Shown here: positions 11,040-21,870 of the stretch, one piece after another | Layout: each line of letters starts with the position of its first letter | Numbering within the stretch: the first letter of the stretch is position 1 | Made by a program: the position numbers and the translations under genes | Notes under the pieces: generated by a model | What the model was told of the DNA's origin: nothing | The model's database searches: none | What the model saw: only the letters and a program-made list of their open reading frames with translations | Source: Akebia trifoliata | Lineage: Eukaryota; Streptophyta; Magnoliopsida; Ranunculales; Lardizabalaceae | Length of the DNA stretch: 64,000 bases | Assembly: GCA_017979445.1 (NCBI GenBank) | Contig: CM030706.1 | Location: 10,712,967 to 10,776,966, forward strand | Reading direction: 5' to 3'

Positions 11040-13480
11040 ATAATACACATATCTGTTATATTGTCATGGCCTGCTTAAAAAATGTGACATGCATTCATAG
11101 GGATCACATCACACCAAACCTTATTTTCGTAGATGGCAATGCTAAAATGTATTAAACACAGCTTATTCACTTGAGCCTTGTTATTCTTTTGGAGTCAATG
11201 AAATGTGTTCAGAGAAGAATGTAATTTTGTAAGAAGCTTCAATTTATCCATCACTAGTTGATTTAAGACATTATCACAACTTTTAGAGTCAATCAAGATG
11301 TGACATACATTTTCTCCAATGCTAGTAATAGTTTGGAAGATGTTGTGCCTTCCACTTCTCATCATTAGGCCCTTGGGTGTGAAATAGGTCATTTTAACAA
11401 CTAAAAGTGGTTGTCCATCTTTGCTATGATAATCTTCTTGGTCTATAGCCTTAATTTCTTGTACTTAATCATGATGTTCAATTGGAGGATCATCAATGTC
11501 ATCGTTAGAACTCATTAAGACAACAATAATATTCTTTTTTTTTTTTGGACAATTTATAGCCTTGTGTTTAAACTCTTGACATATGTTGCACTTCTCACTA
11601 AAAAGAACACTCTTTTCCTTATTATTGGTCCTTAAAGTAGCAATTTTTGATGAAGGAATAGAAGTGTTGTGACCTTGGGATTTTGAATAAGAGGAAGTCC
11701 AAGGAGTGCCATTCTTGGAGAATTGTAACTCAATCAGTTGCACCCACTAAAAGGCATCTGTAGCTCTTGTTGAAAGATTTCTATAAGAGAGATGTTTGTT
11801 GTTACTTAGATTCCATAAGAGCATTCGGAACAAGCAATTTAGTGAACTTCGAATAATAAGCAATCACTAATAGAGACCCTTACCTTAAACTTGAAGCTTG
11901 TTGTACATCTGTTTTAATTAATTAAAAGGCACATAAGTTTTAACAATCAATTTGTTCAATTTTTCCTACGTGTATAAGAGTCGTATCACTGTATTTTCTA
12001 GAATTTTTTAGTTGCTTGAACCAAATGGTAGCATTATCACGAAAGAAAGTCATTGCATAACTAACATGTTTATCCTCCAGTACGCCCTTCAATTCAAAAG
12101 TTTTCTTAGTTGTAATCATCCAATCAAGACATAACTTGAGTTCCATAGTCCCATGAAAGGTACGCACCTTAAGTTTGAAAGCATTTTTCCACTTGTTATT
12201 TTCACAATAAGGAGGGTTATTGTAATGGTGTTGAAAATTTTTCCTTTATGTGACATTGACGTACTTTGAAAAAGTATTGGTTGATTTTGGTGATTAAGTA
12301 GGGTTATATGAGAGTTGATGATGGTTTTGGGGCTGATTTTGGTGTTTTGGAGAAGTATAATGTTGGGGAAGTCCGTGAATAACTTGATTTGAAGGTGGTT
12401 AAACAAAAGGATTTTGTTGAGGATGAAGAGTTGGGGAATTTCAATTTTGGCTATGGAGAGTTTGGGATTTTTGGTAATGAAAACAACTTGGGGATGGGAA
12501 GAGATACCTTCGTCAACAAATTAAGGAAGATAATACAGATGTGTAGAAAGTCGTAAAACACCTTCTTCAACTTGGCGAACATTCTGTAGTGGCTATTCTA
12601 ATTCAACGTTGATCACGGATTAAATTTCACTTCGAAGTGATTTAAGTCTTTCATCAAGAGCTTGTTTTTCCCTTCGTAATTTCTCTACCTCTTTGTCGTA
12701 TTTGACTTGAATTTGCTTTAAATCCACCTCTAATCTCTCATCAATTGATTGATGAACATTATCAAACAGAGCAATAATTTTCTCAAGTACACTACATACT
12801 TTTCTACGTTTAATATGTTTTTTTATGTCTCCCTTCAAAAGATCGTGACTCCTTGTACCCATCGACATGATGAAGAAGAAAAGAGTGGCTTTCTTACCAA
12901 TTGATGCAGGGTAGAAGACACAAACATAGAGTTTATGTTAAAAAATTGGTTTTAAGGTAAAATCCCAAGAACTAGGAGTAATGAAAAATCACTATATCGA
13001 GCAAAACATACTTGAAACTTCAACCAATATTGGATTTTATGCTCAATATAAAAAATAAAAAACAAAGGAATGAAAGAAAATTCTCTTCTTTTTCTTTTAT
13101 TACTAACTATAAATAATCCCTTCATAACAACTTAGAAACCTTCTAAAATACTAAAAAATAACTTCCTAATATATCTATAACATGTTACTAACCTTTTAGT
13201 CCTATTAGAACTCAATTTGAACATCTAAAAAAGCTTCTAATTATAAAAAATAAAAACTAATTTTAAACATAAAATAATTAAGAAAATAGATTTTCTAAAA
13301 TAGAAATAGAAATTAATTAGGACTACTTAAACAACATATAAAATATAAATTCAATAAAAGAAATAGTCCTAAAAGAAGTTGGACGAGGTCTTGAGGACTG
13401 GTCAAAGATTGAATTGTTGACTTGATCAAACCGAGTTGACTTGCTTTTGACTGATTTGACTCAAAATTTTAGTAAATATT
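11040..13480 (-). mobile_element. Ty3/gypsy remnant, 5' LTR to protease
   Basis: Read on the minus strand, there is a presumed 5' LTR ending ..CCCTGCATCA near 12907, then TTGGTAAGAAAGCC (12892-12905), which resembles the plant initiator-Met primer-binding site TTGGTATCAGAGCC with a few changes. A broken gag and protease follow. The remnant stops at about 11040, where the reverse long LTR begins, and no pol continues on the other side of that LTR. The outer LTR edge (placed near 13480) is a guess from AT-rich sequence and could not be tied to a second LTR. Confidence 0.55.
11195..12868 (-). pseudogene. Gypsy gag-protease, frameshifted
   Basis: Four minus-strand frames carry consecutive pieces. 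12868-12620 is a charged coiled-coil-like N-terminus. 12406-11940 is the gag core (ATIWFKQLKNSRKY at about 12020). 11743-11465 has a zinc knuckle CNICQEFKHKAINC (C-x2-C-x4-H-x4-C, with Phe where Gly is usual). 11392-11195 reads like a retropepsin-type region (RHNIFQTITSIGENVCHILI, then DSKSCDNVL). The protease D-S/T-G motif appears as DSK, so the active site is altered. Frames are separated by stops and shifts, so it cannot make a polyprotein. Confidence 0.7.
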
Positions 13481-14835
13481 TAAAATATCCATCTTTTTTC
13501 AAACTGATGACAATCCCCTTTATTCTTGTTTCCCTCTCAATATTTTAGTGGATTTTTAGATAAACCTCTTTTTCAAATGATGACACACCCCTTTACTTTG
13601 TCGTCTCTCCACCCACCCAAGATTTTAGTTGATTTGAACCCCTCTCCACATTTTGGTGATTATTTGAAATACCCTGTGTTTACAAATTCATGGCATGCCT
13701 CCATTGACTTAGGTCTTATTTTGTAGATTAATGAGAAATGACTTAAATGCCCTATAGTCCACCCCCCCCCCCCTAAAAAAAAATTAAATTAAATTAAAAT
13801 AATAATAATAGTAAATAAATCAATCCTGGCTTTGCCCTTGATCACAAATCGTTGAAATGTATTCGATGCCTTTTTTTTTTCAATCTCCCTCTTGATGCTT
13901 GCTTGGGAGGTCCCTACGAAAACTCTTTGATTATCAAGGTGATTGCTGTTTTAACAAAGTAACAATAAAGAGTATTCAAAATTATGTAGTTTTGGTTTCA
14001 TCTAACCCCTTATTTATAGATTTTCCCCTCGGGGTCTTTTCAAATCCAAGTTTGCCCTTTAATTGATAGTTTTTCTTTTAACCACAACTTCCTTATTATA
14101 CGAAATTTGGAATTATTCTAATGTCATGTGGACAACGACAACAACAACTGTTTTGATATGTTTTTGAGGTGTGTAAGATCTCACCCTTGATTTTTTGATA
14201 CAAAGTACATGCTCAAATAACTAACTGAGCTCGGGATTGTATGGTGATTTTTGCTTGAAATTATTGGTATGAAATTGTCGAGAGTTGAGGTGGCACTTTA
14301 CTGAGATGTCTGATTACCTTACCTAATTGAGATTATGGTGCCCAAATCCAAGAATATTTTTTTATGCCTTAAAATATTTATAATAATAATGAATGAACAC
14401 TCTAATCAAAAGTTACATATAAATCTTCGAAGTTATGAGTATATGTCATTCTCAATTCATTATTCATTATCACAAAAATAATAATAATAAAATTCAGAAT
14501 TGATTACAATTGCCCCTAGAAAACCTAGGTAAGTTAAAAGAGGTGAGAAAATGTATCTTTGATATTCTAAAATCAAAGTTTTGTTGAGGCAAGGGAGTAT
14601 TTAGTTAGAAAATGTTTTCTAACTGGATTGTTAAATTACCGCCCAACATTAGGGTTATTTACAAAGAAAACCTCTTATTAAAGTGATTAATTTTAGGAAA
14701 TGTTACTTAATGAACCTTACTGGGGTTGGGGGTTCTTTTGAAATAGAGTCGTGATAATATGATGCGTCCTCTTACACACGCCCCTCATTTGCCTCAGGAT
14801 ACACAAGAAAAAGATTTATGATTTTGCCTATCTTG
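13481..14835. other. Unassigned intergenic stretch
   Basis: No gene recognised. It contains a run of 12 C at about 13762-13773 followed by A-rich sequence, an (AAT)n-like patch near 13795-13815, and short plus-strand frames (for example 13526-13726) with no family signal. Confidence 0.4.
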
Positions 14836-14920
14836 ATGAAAAGCATCTATGGTTCCCATACACTTTCATGTCAATAAGTGCGATATGAGGTTCTAACCTA
14901 AGATCACTTCAGCATTATTC
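14836..14920. mobile_element. Partial copy (right arm) of the 181-bp MITE
   Basis: GATGAAAAGCATCTATGG through TTCAGCATTATTC matches the right half of the complete MITEs at 15049-15229 and 16514-16694, including the terminal AATAATGC-type sequence. The left arm is not recognisable, so it is a half element or has decayed. Confidence 0.7.
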
Positions 14921-15048
14921 TATTTATATTCATTCTCACCACCTTAATTACATGATATTGAATCATTTTATTACTCTTTTTAGACCCTTAAAACTTGCAT
15001 GATTATTTTAATTAGTTTATCTTAAAAATTTGAGACCAATTGAATGTA

Positions 15049-15229
15049 GAATGATGCTGAAGTGACCTCAAGCTGGAACCACATATGGCACTTCATGACG
15101 TGAAAGTAGATAGGAACCATAGATGCTTTTTCACTTGTATCTCAATGAAAAGCATCTATGGTTCCTATCTACTTTCACGTCATGCAGTGAGATATGAGGT
15201 TTCAACTTGAGGTCACTCCAACACAACTC
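15049..15229. mobile_element. 181-bp palindromic MITE with 9-bp target duplication
   Basis: Two arms of about 85 bp are near-perfect reverse complements: GAAGTGACCTCAAG..GACGTGAAAGTAGATAGGAACCATAGATGC and its mirror. The element is bracketed by TTGAATGTA at 15040-15048 and again at 15230-15238. A 9-bp duplication is typical of Mutator-like transposases, so this is probably a Mutator-type non-autonomous foldback. It has no coding capacity. Confidence 0.85.
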
Positions 15230-15263
15230 TTGAATGTATCCTAGTTTATCTTCTAGTCGAAAT

Positions 15264-16431
15264 AAAGGGAAAATTACTTAATGATCCCTGAGGGTAACTT
15301 TTCTTTCGATTTAATCCCTAACTTTTGCGGGTTAGTTAAATAGTCCATTTAGTAAACCCCTCTTTTTTAATCAGTCCCCGAACCCTATTCTAGACATTGT
15401 TTACATTTGAAATGTCGAAATTGCCCTAACCATTCAAACTCACCAGTTTCATAAAAGAAAAATGATTTCGGCATCTCGATCAACTTTTGGAGACTCCATT
15501 ACGATGAAAGGAATTTGAGAAGGTAAAAGGTTATTTTCAAGAAAATTTTCAAACATTTTGAAGATGTATGTAAAAAACTAGGGTTTTTCAATTCTTTTGC
15601 TTCGTTTTTTGATGAAAATCGGTCAAAGATAGTTCTTTTGGTTTGAAATCATCCATACAAGTCGTTATGTCAAGTTTTCCATGTATTTTAGTTGGAAAAA
15701 CTCAAAAAAAATGATATCGGGTGGATTTTATAACGTCGAGGTTGACAATTTTTATTTTTGAGTTCAATATTTTTTTTGTCAAGTTGACATTTAAAAAAAA
15801 AATGTTGAACTCATTAATAATTATTGTCGACCTCATTAGTTTTATTTATTGTCAAGCTCACAAATAATTATTGTCGACCTTGATAATAATTATTGTTTGA
15901 CAATTTGTAAAAAAATATTAAACTTGACAAAAAAAAATATTGAACAAACATAAAAATTGACAACCCCGAAGGTGTAAAACCCACCCATTTTTTTTTCCAA
16001 CTAAAATACATGGCAAGATCGAATTAAAACTTGACATAACAACTTGTGTAAATGACTTCAAACCAAAAGAATCATCTTTGATCGGTTTTCATTCAAAAAC
16101 GAAGCAAAAGAATTGAAAAATCCTAATTTTTTACATACATCATCAAAATGCTTGAAAATGACTTTTTCCTCTTCTCAAAATTTTTTCATCGGAATGAAGT
16201 CTCCAAAACTGGATTGGGATACCAAAAATCCAATTTTTTTAAATTAAAATGGTGAGTTTGAATGGTTAGAAAATTTTCAACATTTCAATCGTGAGGAACG
16301 TCTAGAGTGAGATTCAAGAACCGAGTAGAGAAGAGGAATTTATTAAATGGACTATTTAATTAACCCCCAAAAGTTAGAGACTAGATAGAAAGAAAAGTTT
16401 TCATCAAGGACCATTAAATAATTTTTACTTT
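15264..16431. mobile_element. 1.17-kb foldback (long inverted-repeat) element
   Basis: The left arm from AAAGGGAAAATTACTTAATG (15264) pairs with the right arm ending CATTAAATAATTTTTACTTT (16431), and pairing continues inwards for about 500 bp per arm. Matched landmarks include TTAGTTAAATAGTCCATTTA / TAAATGGACTATTTAATTAA, CATTCAAACTCACCA / TGGTGAGTTTGAATG and GAAGCAAAAGAATTGAAAAA. The centre is an AT-rich loop. There is no coding frame. No clean target duplication is seen at the edges, which could be off by a few bases. Confidence 0.8.
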
Positions 16432-16513
16432 AATAAATGCTCTAATTTATAAAAATCTTTTCATTCATCCAACTCCACATCCTCATCTTTACTATTAATG
16501 TTATTAATATATT

Positions 16514-16694
16514 GAGTCGTGCTGGAGTGACCTTAAGTTAGAACCTCATACCGCACTTCTCGACGTGAAAGTGGATAGGAATCATAGATGCTTTTTCACT
16601 TGTATCTCGATGAAAATCATCTATGATTTACATACACTTTCACGTCGAGAAGTGCGATATGAGGTTCAAGACTGAGGTTGCTTAACCATTATTC
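16514..16694. mobile_element. Second 181-bp palindromic MITE
   Basis: It has the same family and the same length as 15049-15229. The arms carry GCTGGAGTGACCTTAAG and the mirrored CACGTCGAGAAGTGCGATAT block. Flanks are TAATATATT (16505-16513) and TACTATATT (16695-16703), a 9-bp target duplication with one mismatch. Confidence 0.8.
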
Positions 16695-16819
16695 TACTAT
16701 ATTATTTCCTGATTCTCTAACATTTAACTTCATAAAGCAAAGTTAGTCTCAGTATTGTCTCATAAAATATTTATTTCAATTTGAATGGAAATCAATAACA
16801 ATTTTCTAAAATAAATTTT

Positions 16820-17628
16820 ACTGGTGCTTGGTTGCATTTTAATGCAAATGATTTGCATTGCATAAATCACCTAAATTCTTCAGAAATTTCAGCAAATGAT
16901 TTGACTCCAACTTATAAATATCAAAATTACTAAAATACCCTTTATCAAAAAAATTGATTAAACTATAAAATACCCTCAGTACAGTACTTGGTACAACAAT
17001 ATGCACATAAATTTATGATAAATACCCCTCCTCCAAGATACATTAAATTGAATATTGAAATTACAAAAATGCCACTTAAAAAAGAAAATTTTAAATTATT
17101 AAAATAGCCCTCTATACTTGAAGCAATAACATGTACACAAATTAACAAAAATACATCTCATCATAACATTTACTTATGAAAATTACAACCCCTAATCAAT
17201 TTTATAACAAAAATACCCCTCATCATCGAGGTAATTTTGTAAATTCATATATGCATGTTATTTTAACAAGCACTAAAGGTACTTTTATAGTTTGAATATT
17301 TTCTTTGATGATGAGCATTTTTATAATTCCAATATGTTAGTTACCACATCTTTTGATACAGATGTTTTTGTAAATTCATATGTATGTTAATGTAACAAGT
17401 ATTGAAGGTATATCTGTAATTTGAACAATTTCTTTGCTAAGATTGAATGAGTTAAAATTATTTCCAATATTTTAACATGAAATCACAACAAATTTTTTTT
17501 ATTACAAATATCAACCAACCAAAAAAAGAGATTCTCAAGAGACTTCCCAATAGTTATCAAGCAATAACAAATCTTTTATCGCAAACCATTTGCCAATGCA
17601 AATGATTTGTAGTGTACCAAGCAGGGCC
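16820..17628. mobile_element. Probable inverted-repeat DNA element, about 0.8 kb
   Basis: The left end GGTGCTTGGTTGCATTTTAA..ATGCAAATGATTTGCAT is mirrored by the right end, which reads GGCCCTGCTTGGTACACTAC on the other strand, followed by AAATCATTTGCATTGG. The interior is also roughly symmetrical, with several AAAATACCC-type words on the left and their complements on the right. No transposase is present. Exact ends and target duplication are unclear. Confidence 0.5.
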
Positions 17629-18349
17629 TTCAAAACAAAATTTGTCATCCACCATGAGCAAAACCGCAGCACTAAAGAGATCATGATTTCTCAGGCAAAC
17701 ACCTGATTTAATAGGCTGAATATCTCGATTTGATCTCATAGACAAGTTTATGTTGGGCTTGGTTAAGGGGACAAGGCCAAATACATCAACAGGCCCATAT
17801 CCAGCTTTACAAGGCTACATTGCATTAGAGAAGACCTGTTATTATGCTCATCATGTTAAAATGATATAAATAAAAAAAACAATAGATAATGGCTTGTTAC
17901 AATGTAAAAAACGAAACTTAATGGGAAGTAAATTTTTTTTTTTTCCTTTCATTTGAATCATTTTATGACCTTTTAACATAATCATTCTTAAATCATCAAA
18001 AAGGGCTCATTTGCATGCAAATCATCTTCACCTTGGTACCTAGCAATCATTTGTATTTTCAAATGATTTTCAATGCAAATGTTTTGCACTGTAACATTTA
18101 CCGCAAAATCATTGTTTGCACTTGGTTGACTTTTGCAATTCATGCAATAAAGAAACTTAAAAACTCTTAACAAGCAACCTATATCTGCTATGTATAGTTT
18201 TGTTACCATACTTGCTAAGTTCAATCTATGCTAACTATGGTGTTTTTTCTTCCTAGGTAACAACTTGGATAAGGCAAGGCATTTTGTATTAGCCACAAAT
18301 CAAAATACAACTACCTACTTACTTACAAGATTTCCTCTTTCTTCCAACC
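17629..18349. other. 3' flank of the purple acid phosphatase gene
   Basis: No coding feature recognised. The segment 17995-18135 carries further ATGCAAAT/TTTGCAT words related to the ends of the preceding inverted-repeat element and may be another decayed copy. The phosphatase 3'UTR and poly(A) site should lie in the right part; no single polyadenylation signal stands out. Confidence 0.4.
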
Positions 18350-21300
18350 TCATGAAGCCAGTGTTGTACTCGTGCAACTATCAATGGTGCAGGCCAAGAT
18401 GTCCCTGTAATCCCTTGAGATTGTGAAAGAGTCGTAAACCTTTCCATCACTACTCTTCTTGTACTCGAACAGCAGGTTTGAATGGTCAAATGCTGTTAGT
18501 TTTATAAACCCGAAGTCATTGTCCTTGAAAACACTCCACTTTGTTTGGAGGCTAGTGAACATTGAAAGGCTTGCACCTCCACCCCCGGCCACTACATGGA
18601 TGGTTCCGTTCAAGGGACCCTGGTAGTGTGATTTTTCGTCACTGGTGCAAATATTCTGTAAAAGACGAATGAAAGTTAACCCGTTGGTGTTTACTAGGTG
18701 TTGAATCTAAAACTCTGAAATAGGCGTAGCTAATAGCGTTTTACACATTTGAATTGCAACCGAGTTGAATTTTCATGTCAACAAGTTCTTTTGGGAATTG
18801 GAAAAACTAATTAATAAAAAGTGAACTATTATAAGATGAATTGCAATCCAAAATGGTGTCCCATTCCTATAGCAACGTATGATGTCTATGTGGCACATTT
18901 TGGTTGGAATTTAAAACACATAAGGTCACGTGCCATATAGAAAATGACTTGTGTAGGAGCCTGATGTGTTTTAAACACCAACCAAAACTTGCCATGTAGA
19001 CACCATTCCTATTCTATAGGAATGAGACACTGTTCTGGATCCTGATCCATATAGGATATCAGTGTTAAGAAGTTTGACGAGTTGACTTAGCATTCGAACA
19101 AGCTAACATGGATATGGCCCTAAACTGGCTACCTAGTTGCAAGAACTAAACAAGTATCAATAAAATTTGGCAGGTAAACCATTCATTGTGTGCTTCTTCA
19201 GGACATAAATTGACACCAATTTTCAGTTCCTAGTCAGTTTTCTCTCCAAAAAGTCACATTGGTTGTGCATTGATGCGTTGTTTGGGGCAGAGAGGATGGG
19301 CAGCAATAATCTCTGTATGTTTGTGTGTGTGCGTGCATTCCATGAGTGAGTGGGTGGGTGAGTGTGCATGCCTACGGTGTGTGAACTGAGCCCCTGGACA
19401 GGTTCCAAAATGAGACCAGTTTTAACTATTGGACTGATTAAAGGCAGTGCGAAAAAGAGAGAAGATTACCTAACGTGAAACCGAGTTTTCTTGATAACAA
19501 ATCATAGATAAAGTAAAGCTTAGTGTGAATGCAACAAGGGTCATGGATGAAGTAAAGCTTCATTGTTATTAAAACAAAAAAATGAAGTACCTCATAGATT
19601 GGACACGTCCTTTCGTAGTTGTGGACATGTCCATAGACAGCAAGGTCAACCTTGTACTTCTGCCAAAGTTTCTGTAGGCTCTCTCTCCCCATTGGCTCCT
19701 CAAACGATCCTTGTATGGCATATAAGATATTAGAAGAATATCCAAGGACCCGATGTGCAAGGAAGATCAACCATGGCTGCTTTTCTCTATCAACGGATTG
19801 TAGGCAATGCTCAATGAACTTATATTGCTCTGTGCCCTCTCTCCAGTCATGCTCTGTGTCAGCTATGCAGAAGCGAAACATGCCATAATCTGTCGAATAC
19901 CTGCACAAGAAGTGATAAATAATCTTCTAGACAGGCTTATTTCTATAAAAAAAAATACAAGACATAAAATAAAATAAAAAAACAGGTCCAATAGAATGCA
20001 CATCACACCATAAATCAAATTTATCAAATTGTTTGAGAAACTCCCTACCAAAACTTAGCCCTGTTCTCAGTAGGAACATAAAACATGGTTTCGGCTAGCA
20101 CACCACATTCTCCACCTGAATCCATACTCCCATAGAAGGATCCCGTTCCAGGCCAGTCGCGCTCGTGGTTACCACTGCAAGGAAAAAGAATGACAAGGTT
20201 CCATTTCTAGGATATGAGGAATATTTTTTTCCATAAGTTGTAAAAAAGTGAATTACGACAAACCTTGCAATCATGTAAGGAATGGTCGAGGTAATTGGCT
20301 CAACCTGTGCAGTAAATTGGTCCCATTGTGAGAGATACCCATTTGCATAACATATATCTCCAATATGGAAAACAATATCAATATTCTTCAAGTCCCGAAT
20401 AAGTTGATTGGTGGTATTAAGGGACCCAGGTTGGAAGTCATTATATTCATTCGAGCCATCAGCCTCGGCCTGAAAGAAAAGAAATACTTCAAAACTCAAA
20501 ATAATAGGCCATATCGCCAAATTGTCAAAAAATTAAGTATTGTTAAGTGTCTACGGAAATTGTTTTAATGGTAACCAGATATAAGTATCATGAGATACAT
20601 ATATAGCTAAATTTATTTTAATATATGACAACCATAGTTAAGCAAAAAAATTTAAAATTTAGTCCAGACCTTTCCCATATCCCCAAAAATGACCACACGT
20701 TGTAAAGATTCCTGGCCAGGATAAGGTGACCCTCTGAAGTGATATGTCCGACTCCAAATATACGTGCCATTAAAAAATCTATGTCCCAACTTGTATGTAT
20801 ATCTGCATCATAAAAAAGTTAACATTAGGAACCCAAGATGCAAATAACCTGCAAGGAAGTTCACAGCTCTGCTTCAATCAGTATCATAGAAAACCATGCT
20901 AAACCTACAAACCATCTTTTATATTTTGTGATTTCTTTAATAAATTCCACAGGTTTCCAAGAAAAAGATTCTGTTTTTTGTGAGTTTTTTTCCAGATTAG
21001 AGGACCAACAGTAGGATTTTACTCTTGCAATTGGTTCTACAACACCTTCTTAGTTCTTATGGCACATACATCCAAGTTGATTTCCAGAACATTATATAGT
21101 TAATAAATTTAAAAGATAATTCCGCAGGACTAAGAAATAAAAAATTATCAAATGCAAATAAGTGATATTAGTTACATTGAATTAGGCCACAAATCCTTCA
21201 GAAAACTTGTGTGTATAAAACCAGGATCACGCCACCCCACTGTTCTTGCTGGTGCACCTGCATACATGGAAATCCAAAAAATTGTGGTATAAATTATAAA

Positions 21301-21870
21301 GCTATAGAATTAGACATTTTCACAGGATTCTAAATTAAAATATTTACTCCCAAGAAAGAACATCAACTACAAGCCCCAAAATCTGCAAATGATATAGTGA
21401 TGTATAGTTCTATAAAGAGCAACTCTCTTTAATACGATAAGATGTATGAGTTTTTATAGATAACTCCATTTTTTCACATGTAAGGGGATTTTCTGTAGTT
21501 CATATAATATTTCTATTTTCACAAAAAATAAATATCTACAACTTGCAACCAAACATATTGTATTAGTGTTTGCTTATCAAATTAGTAGCCATGACAAGGG
21601 AATATAATTGTTTACATAACATATTGTTGAAATACTTGATCCCTATGGCACTACATTTTAGCCAATGGCACTACATTTTTATCCATTTTCATATATATTT
21701 TATAAGAAAGATATTCAAATAGAAAGATCAAATTACACACCACACATGCTGTTACGGCTGAAAGTCAATGTTCCAGCTGGAGAACGCATTCGATTTCCTT
21801 CTTGTGAACCCCATTCAACAAAAGGTTCCGCTTCGTTAATTCCATATCCACTTGTCCAAGTTACAGTCAT
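18350..21870 (-). CDS. PAP27: Purple acid phosphatase 3' exon block (7 exons, catalytic domain)
   Basis: Seven exons: 21870-21741 (fibronectin-like domain, [16 protein letters not shown]), 21257-21176 ([14 protein letters not shown]), 20802-20670 (enters the metallophosphatase domain, VVIFGDMGK), 20469-20264 ([20 protein letters not shown]), 20174-20049 ([20 protein letters not shown]), 19900-19591 ([19 protein letters not shown] to [15 protein letters not shown]) and 18655-18350 (C-terminal metal-binding and tail domain, ending SCTSTTLAS then TGA). Splice phases 1, 2, 0, 2, 2 and 0 join without error. The exon sequences look under selection, since no stop or frameshift occurs despite heavily transposon-loaded introns. 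Confidence 0.9.

Noticed and set aside
13526..13726. Small plus-strand protein
   Set aside because: Repetitive pyrimidine-rich sequence, no start context or family signal.
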